Source: Pseudomonadota bacterium
Lineage (GTDB): Bacteria > Pseudomonadota > Alphaproteobacteria > Ferrovibrionales > Ferrovibrionaceae
Reading direction: 5' to 3'
DNA: 7,104 nucleotides
Assembly (NCBI GenBank): GCA_023434425.1
Contig: JAEYSS010000112.1
Location: 1-7,104 of the forward strand
Every line of letters begins with the position of its first letter. Within the stretch, counting starts at the first letter, position 1. The notes beneath the pieces are model-generated. The model had not been told where the DNA came from. It was given only the letters and a program-made list of their open reading frames with translations, and ran no database searches. Positions 3,872 through 7,104 of the stretch are shown here, piece by piece. The position numbers were made by a program, and so were the translations under genes.

Positions 3872-6751
3872 ATGACGGCGCAGCTTGAACGCACGCAGTT
3901 CCTCTACGGTGGCAACAGCACCTTCGTCGAGGAGCTGTACGCCAAGTACGTAGCCAACCCCGACAGCGTCGATGCTTCCTGGAAGCAGTTCTTCGAGGCA
4001 CTGGGCGACGACTTCAGCCAGCCGAAGCAGGCGCTGAGTCGTCCCTCCTGGGCGCCGGCCACCGCGCTGGTGCCGATGGAGGACGAGGGTCTGCTCGGTC
4101 CGCAGGGCAAGGCGGCCAAGTCGGCCGACCGTGCCGCCAAGTCGGGCGCGTCGCCGGCCGATGCGCGCAATGCGGCGCTGGACACGATCCGCGCCGCCAT
4201 GCTGATCCGCAACTACCGTATCCGCGGCCATCTGATGGCCAATCTGGATCCGCTCGGCATCCAGGCGCCGGGCGCGCATCCGGAGCTGGAACCGGGCTCC
4301 TACGGCTTCACCGAAGCCGACATGGACCGGCCGATCTTCATCGACAACATGCTGGGTCTGGAGACCTCGACGCTGCGCGAGATTCTCGCGATCCTGCGCC
4401 GCACCTACTGCTCGACCATCGGCGTCGAGTTCATGCACATCTACCATCCGGAGCAGAAGGCCTGGATCCAGCAGCGCATCGAAGGCCGCGACAAGGAAGT
4501 CCAGTTCACGCCCGAGGGCAAGAAGGCGATCCTGAACAAGCTGGTGGAAGGCGAGATTTTCGAGCGCTTCTGCCACATGAAGTTCACCGGCACCAAGCGG
4601 TTCGGCCTTGAAGGCGGCGAAGCGCTGATCCCGGCGATGGAAGCGATCATCAAGCGCGGCGGCCAGCTCGGCGTGAAGGATATCGAACTGGGCATGCCGC
4701 ATCGCGGCCGCCTCAACATGCTGGCCAACGTGATGGCCAAGCCCTATCGCGCCATCTTCTCCGAATTCAAGGGCATGGCCTATCACCCGGACGATTTCCA
4801 GGGTTCGGGCGACGTGAAGTACCATCTCGGCGTGTCGTCGGATCGCGAGTTCGACGGCAACAAGGTGCATCTGTCGATGGCCGCCAATCCGTCGCATCTC
4901 GAAATCGTCAATCCGGTCTGCCTCGGCAAGGCACGTGCCAAGCAGACGCAATGGGGCGATACCGACCGCGGCTCGGTGCTCACCGTGCTGCTGCATGGCG
5001 ACGCGGCCTTTGCCGGCCAGGGCGTGGTGGCGGAATGTTTCGCGCTGTCTGAACTGCGCGGCTACCGCACCGGCGGCACCATCCACATCATCGTGAACAA
5101 CCAGATCGGTTTCACCACCAATCCGTCCTATTCGCGCTCCTCGCCCTATCCCTCCGATGGCGCCAAGGTGGTGCAGGCGCCGATCTTCCACGTCAACGGC
5201 GACGATCCGGAAGCCGTGACCCACGTGGCCAAGATCGCCATCGAATTCCGCCAGCAGTTCAAGAAGGATGTGGTGATCGACCTGTTCTGTTATCGCCGCC
5301 ATGGCCATAACGAGACCGACGATCCGTCTTTCACGCAGCCGATCATGTATCGCAACATCGCGACGCATGCGACGACGCGCCAGATCTATGCCAAGCGCCT
5401 GGTGGATGAAGGCACGATCTCCGAGGCCGATGCCGAGGCGATGGTGACCGAATTCCAGAACAGGCTGGAAGGCGAACTGGAAGCGTCCAAGTCGTTCAAG
5501 CCGAACAAGGCCGACTGGCTGGAAGGCAAGTGGGCCGGCCTCGAAGAGGCCTCGGGCGACGAACGCCGCGGCACCACCGGTGTCGAGCTGGAAACGCTGA
5601 AGAAGATCGGCCTGGCGATCACGTCGGTGCCCGACGGCTTCAACATCCACAAGACGCTGGCCCGCAACACCGGCAACCGCCGCGCCGCCATCGAGGCGGG
5701 CGAGGGGATCGACTGGGCGACGGCGGAAGCGCTGGCCTTCGGCTCGCTGCAGCTGGAAGGCAAGGGCGTGCGCCTGTCGGGCCAGGATTGCGGTCGCGGC
5801 ACCTTCAGCCAGCGTCACAGCGTGTGGCATGACCAGCAGACGGAAGAGCGCTATGTGCCGCTCAACCATATCGCCGAGGGTCAGGCCAATTACGAAGTGA
5901 TCGATAGCCTGCTCTCGGAAGAAGCCGTGCTGGGCTATGAATACGGCTACAGCCTGGCCGAGCCGAACACGCTCGTCATGTGGGAAGGCCAGTTCGGCGA
6001 CTTCGCCAACGGCGCCCAGGTGGTGTTCGACCAGTTCATCTCGTCCGGCGAAGCCAAGTGGATGCGCATGTCGGGCCTCACCGTGCTGCTGCCGCATGGC
6101 TATGAAGGCCAGGGCCCCGAGCACAGCTCGGCCCGCCTGGAGCGCTATCTGCAGCTCTGCGCCGAAGACAATATGCAGGTGGCGAACTGCTCCACGCCGG
6201 CCAACTACTTCCACATCCTGCGCCGGCAGATCCATCGCAAGTTCCGCAAGCCGCTGATCCTGATGACGCCGAAGTCGCTGCTGCGTCACAAGCTGGCGGT
6301 GTCGAAGCTGACCGAGATGGCGGCGGGCACCACCTTCCATCGCGTGCTGTGGGACGATGCGCCGCATGACGATGTCAAGATCAAGCGGGTGATCCTGTGT
6401 TCGGGCAAGGTCTATTACGACCTGTTCGAGGAGCGCCAGAAGCGCGAGATCAAGGACACCGTGATCCTGCGCGTCGAGCAGCTCTATCCCTTCCCGCACA
6501 AGGCGCTGCTGACCGAGCTCAGCCGCTACAAGAATGCCAGGACGGTGGTCTGGTGCCAGGAAGAGCCGAAGAATATGGGCGCCTGGAGCTTTGTCGAACC
6601 GTGCGTCGAGGCGGTGCTGACCGAACTGGGCCTGAAGATGAAGCGGCCGCTCTATGTCGGCCGCATGGCGGCGGCGTCGCCGGCCACCGGCCTGATGAGC
6701 AAGCATAACCAGCAGCAGGCCAAGCTGGTGGACGAGGCCCTGACGGCGTAA
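3872..6751 (+). CDS. sucA: 2-oxoglutarate dehydrogenase E1 component (thiamine diphosphate-dependent)
   Basis: This E1 subunit decarboxylates 2-oxoglutarate with thiamine diphosphate and passes the succinyl group to the lipoyl arm of SucB. The length is 959 residues (E. coli 933). Domains in order: the N-terminal E2/E3-docking segment (about 10-45, FLYGGNSTFVEELYAKY); an Ala/Lys-rich linker (about 85-115); the E1 dehydrogenase domain (about 220-540); the transketolase-like pyrimidine domain (about 610-805); and the C-terminal domain (about 810-955). Visible key motifs are MPHRGRLNML with H277, NPSHLEIVNP with H342, the ThDP/Mg motif GDAAFAGQG (376-384) to NNQIGFTT (409-416), and YRRHGHNE (474-481). 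Also present are RLSGQDCGRGTFSQRH (634-649) and WCQEEPKNMGAW (894-905). The ATG at 3872 is the only start after the sucD stop, since no ATG, GTG or TTG codon lies in frame between, yet it lacks a normal Shine-Dalgarno. It is the third gene of the operon, 48 bp after sucD. Confidence 0.98.
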   Translation: MTAQLERTQFLYGGNSTFVEELYAKYVANPDSVDASWKQFFEALGDDFSQPKQALSRPSWAPATALVPMEDEGLLGPQGKAAKSADRAAKSGASPADARNAALDTIRAAMLIRNYRIRGHLMANLDPLGIQAPGAHPELEPGSYGFTEADMDRPIFIDNMLGLETSTLREILAILRRTYCSTIGVEFMHIYHPEQKAWIQQRIEGRDKEVQFTPEGKKAILNKLVEGEIFERFCHMKFTGTKRFGLEGGEALIPAMEAIIKRGGQLGVKDIELGMPHRGRLNMLANVMAKPYRAIFSEFKGMAYHPDDFQGSGDVKYHLGVSSDREFDGNKVHLSMAANPSHLEIVNPVCLGKARAKQTQWGDTDRGSVLTVLLHGDAAFAGQGVVAECFALSELRGYRTGGTIHIIVNNQIGFTTNPSYSRSSPYPSDGAKVVQAPIFHVNGDDPEAVTHVAKIAIEFRQQFKKDVVIDLFCYRRHGHNETDDPSFTQPIMYRNIATHATTRQIYAKRLVDEGTISEADAEAMVTEFQNRLEGELEASKSFKPNKADWLEGKWAGLEEASGDERRGTTGVELETLKKIGLAITSVPDGFNIHKTLARNTGNRRAAIEAGEGIDWATAEALAFGSLQLEGKGVRLSGQDCGRGTFSQRHSVWHDQQTEERYVPLNHIAEGQANYEVIDSLLSEEAVLGYEYGYSLAEPNTLVMWEGQFGDFANGAQVVFDQFISSGEAKWMRMSGLTVLLPHGYEGQGPEHSSARLERYLQLCAEDNMQVANCSTPANYFHILRRQIHRKFRKPLILMTPKSLLRHKLAVSKLTEMAAGTTFHRVLWDDAPHDDVKIKRVILCSGKVYYDLFEERQKREIKDTVILRVEQLYPFPHKALLTELSRYKNARTVVWCQEEPKNMGAWSFVEPCVEAVLTELGLKMKRPLYVGRMAAASPATGLMSKHNQQQAKLVDEALTA

Positions 6752-6793
6752 GCCGGCAGTGTCTGAGGTTTTTTTGAACGAAGGAAAGTTACC

Positions 6794-7104
6794 ATGGCAG
6801 TCGAAATTCGCGTCCCGCAGCTGGCGGAATCGATCTCCGAAGCCACCGTCGGCAAATGGTCGGTGAAGGCCGGCGATGCGGTCGCCCGTGACCAGCTGCT
6901 GGTCGAGCTCGAGACCGACAAGGTGACCGTCGAGGTCAATGCGCCGGAAGCCGGCACGCTGGACGAAGTGCTCGCCGCCGAGGGCGCCACCGTGCAGGTC
7001 GGCGACCTGCTCGGCACGCTGACCGCTGGCGCCGGGGCCGCGAAGCCTGCTGCCAAGCCGGCGGCTGCCGCGCCCGCGCCGAAGCCGGCCGCGGCTCCGG
7101 CTGC
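6794..7104 (+). CDS. sucB: Dihydrolipoyllysine succinyltransferase (2-oxoglutarate dehydrogenase E2), 5' part
   Basis: The first 103 residues are visible and the gene continues past the right edge. E2 forms the core of the 2-oxoglutarate dehydrogenase complex and moves succinyl from its lipoyl-lysine to CoA. Residues 1-76 are a lipoyl domain: VPQLAESISEATVGKW, then VELETDKVTVEV with the lipoylated lysine at K43, the same number as in E. coli. Residues from about 77 form an Ala/Pro/Lys-rich flexible linker, as expected between the lipoyl and E3-binding domains. AAGGAAA (6781-6787) lies 6 nt before the ATG. The PQLAESISEATV start and the position 42 bp after sucA favour the succinyl- over the acetyl-transferase. 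The catalytic domain is outside the window. Confidence 0.95.
   Translation, partial: MAVEIRVPQLAESISEATVGKWSVKAGDAVARDQLLVELETDKVTVEVNAPEAGTLDEVLAAEGATVQVGDLLGTLTAGAGAAKPAAKPAAAAPAPKPAAAPA

Noticed and set aside
1571..6706. Very long minus-strand open frame (1,711 codons) as a giant protein
   Set aside because: It lies codon-for-codon opposite sucC, sucD and sucA, which have clear catalytic motifs. Its composition is that of reverse-complemented GC-rich codons and it shows no recognisable domain.
6752..6775. Terminator between sucA and sucB (small GCCG stem and a run of seven T)
   Set aside because: The stem is only four pairs and lies about 12 nt from the T-run. sucB follows with a good ribosome-binding site, so this is more likely an unstructured U-rich leader.

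Overview
The window looks like chromosomal DNA from a GC-rich alphaproteobacterium, possibly Rhodospirillales-like. The evidence is the sucC-sucD-sucA-sucB gene order, a LolA-like carrier with a Tat-type signal, an intergenic repeat of a type common in alphaproteobacteria, and strong G/C third-position bias. I cannot name the genus from the sequence. No mobile element, CRISPR array, tRNA or rRNA was seen.

Layout. Bases 1-209 hold the 5' part of a minus-strand gene that runs off the left edge. A perfect 16-bp parS (ParB-binding) palindrome lies inside it at 12-27. Its control region (210-296) has a plausible minus-strand promoter with one GAAC-N4-GTTC inverted repeat between the -35 and -10 boxes and a second just upstream. 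An alphaproteobacterial-type palindromic repeat sits at 378-441. It is followed by a minus-strand YbjQ/UPF0145 family gene (445-774) and, divergently, a plus-strand lolA-like gene (865-1539).

The rest is a TCA-cycle operon on the plus strand: sucC (1775-2944), sucD (2945-3823), sucA (3872-6751) and the start of sucB (6794 to the edge). SucA and SucB, with an E3 subunit not seen here, form the 2-oxoglutarate dehydrogenase complex that makes succinyl-CoA. SucC and SucD form succinyl-CoA synthetase, which turns succinyl-CoA into succinate with nucleoside triphosphate formation. The operon has a recognisable promoter (1680-1707) and a leader with three overlapping, mutually exclusive potential hairpins ending beside the sucC ribosome-binding site.

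The protein-coding content is ordinary. The points worth a second look are non-coding: the parS site inside a gene, the paired operators at 249-296, the sucC leader, the sucA start behind a GC-rich hairpin with no normal Shine-Dalgarno, and a 5.1-kb antisense open frame explained by total avoidance of three codons. I did not find evidence of a new multi-gene system.
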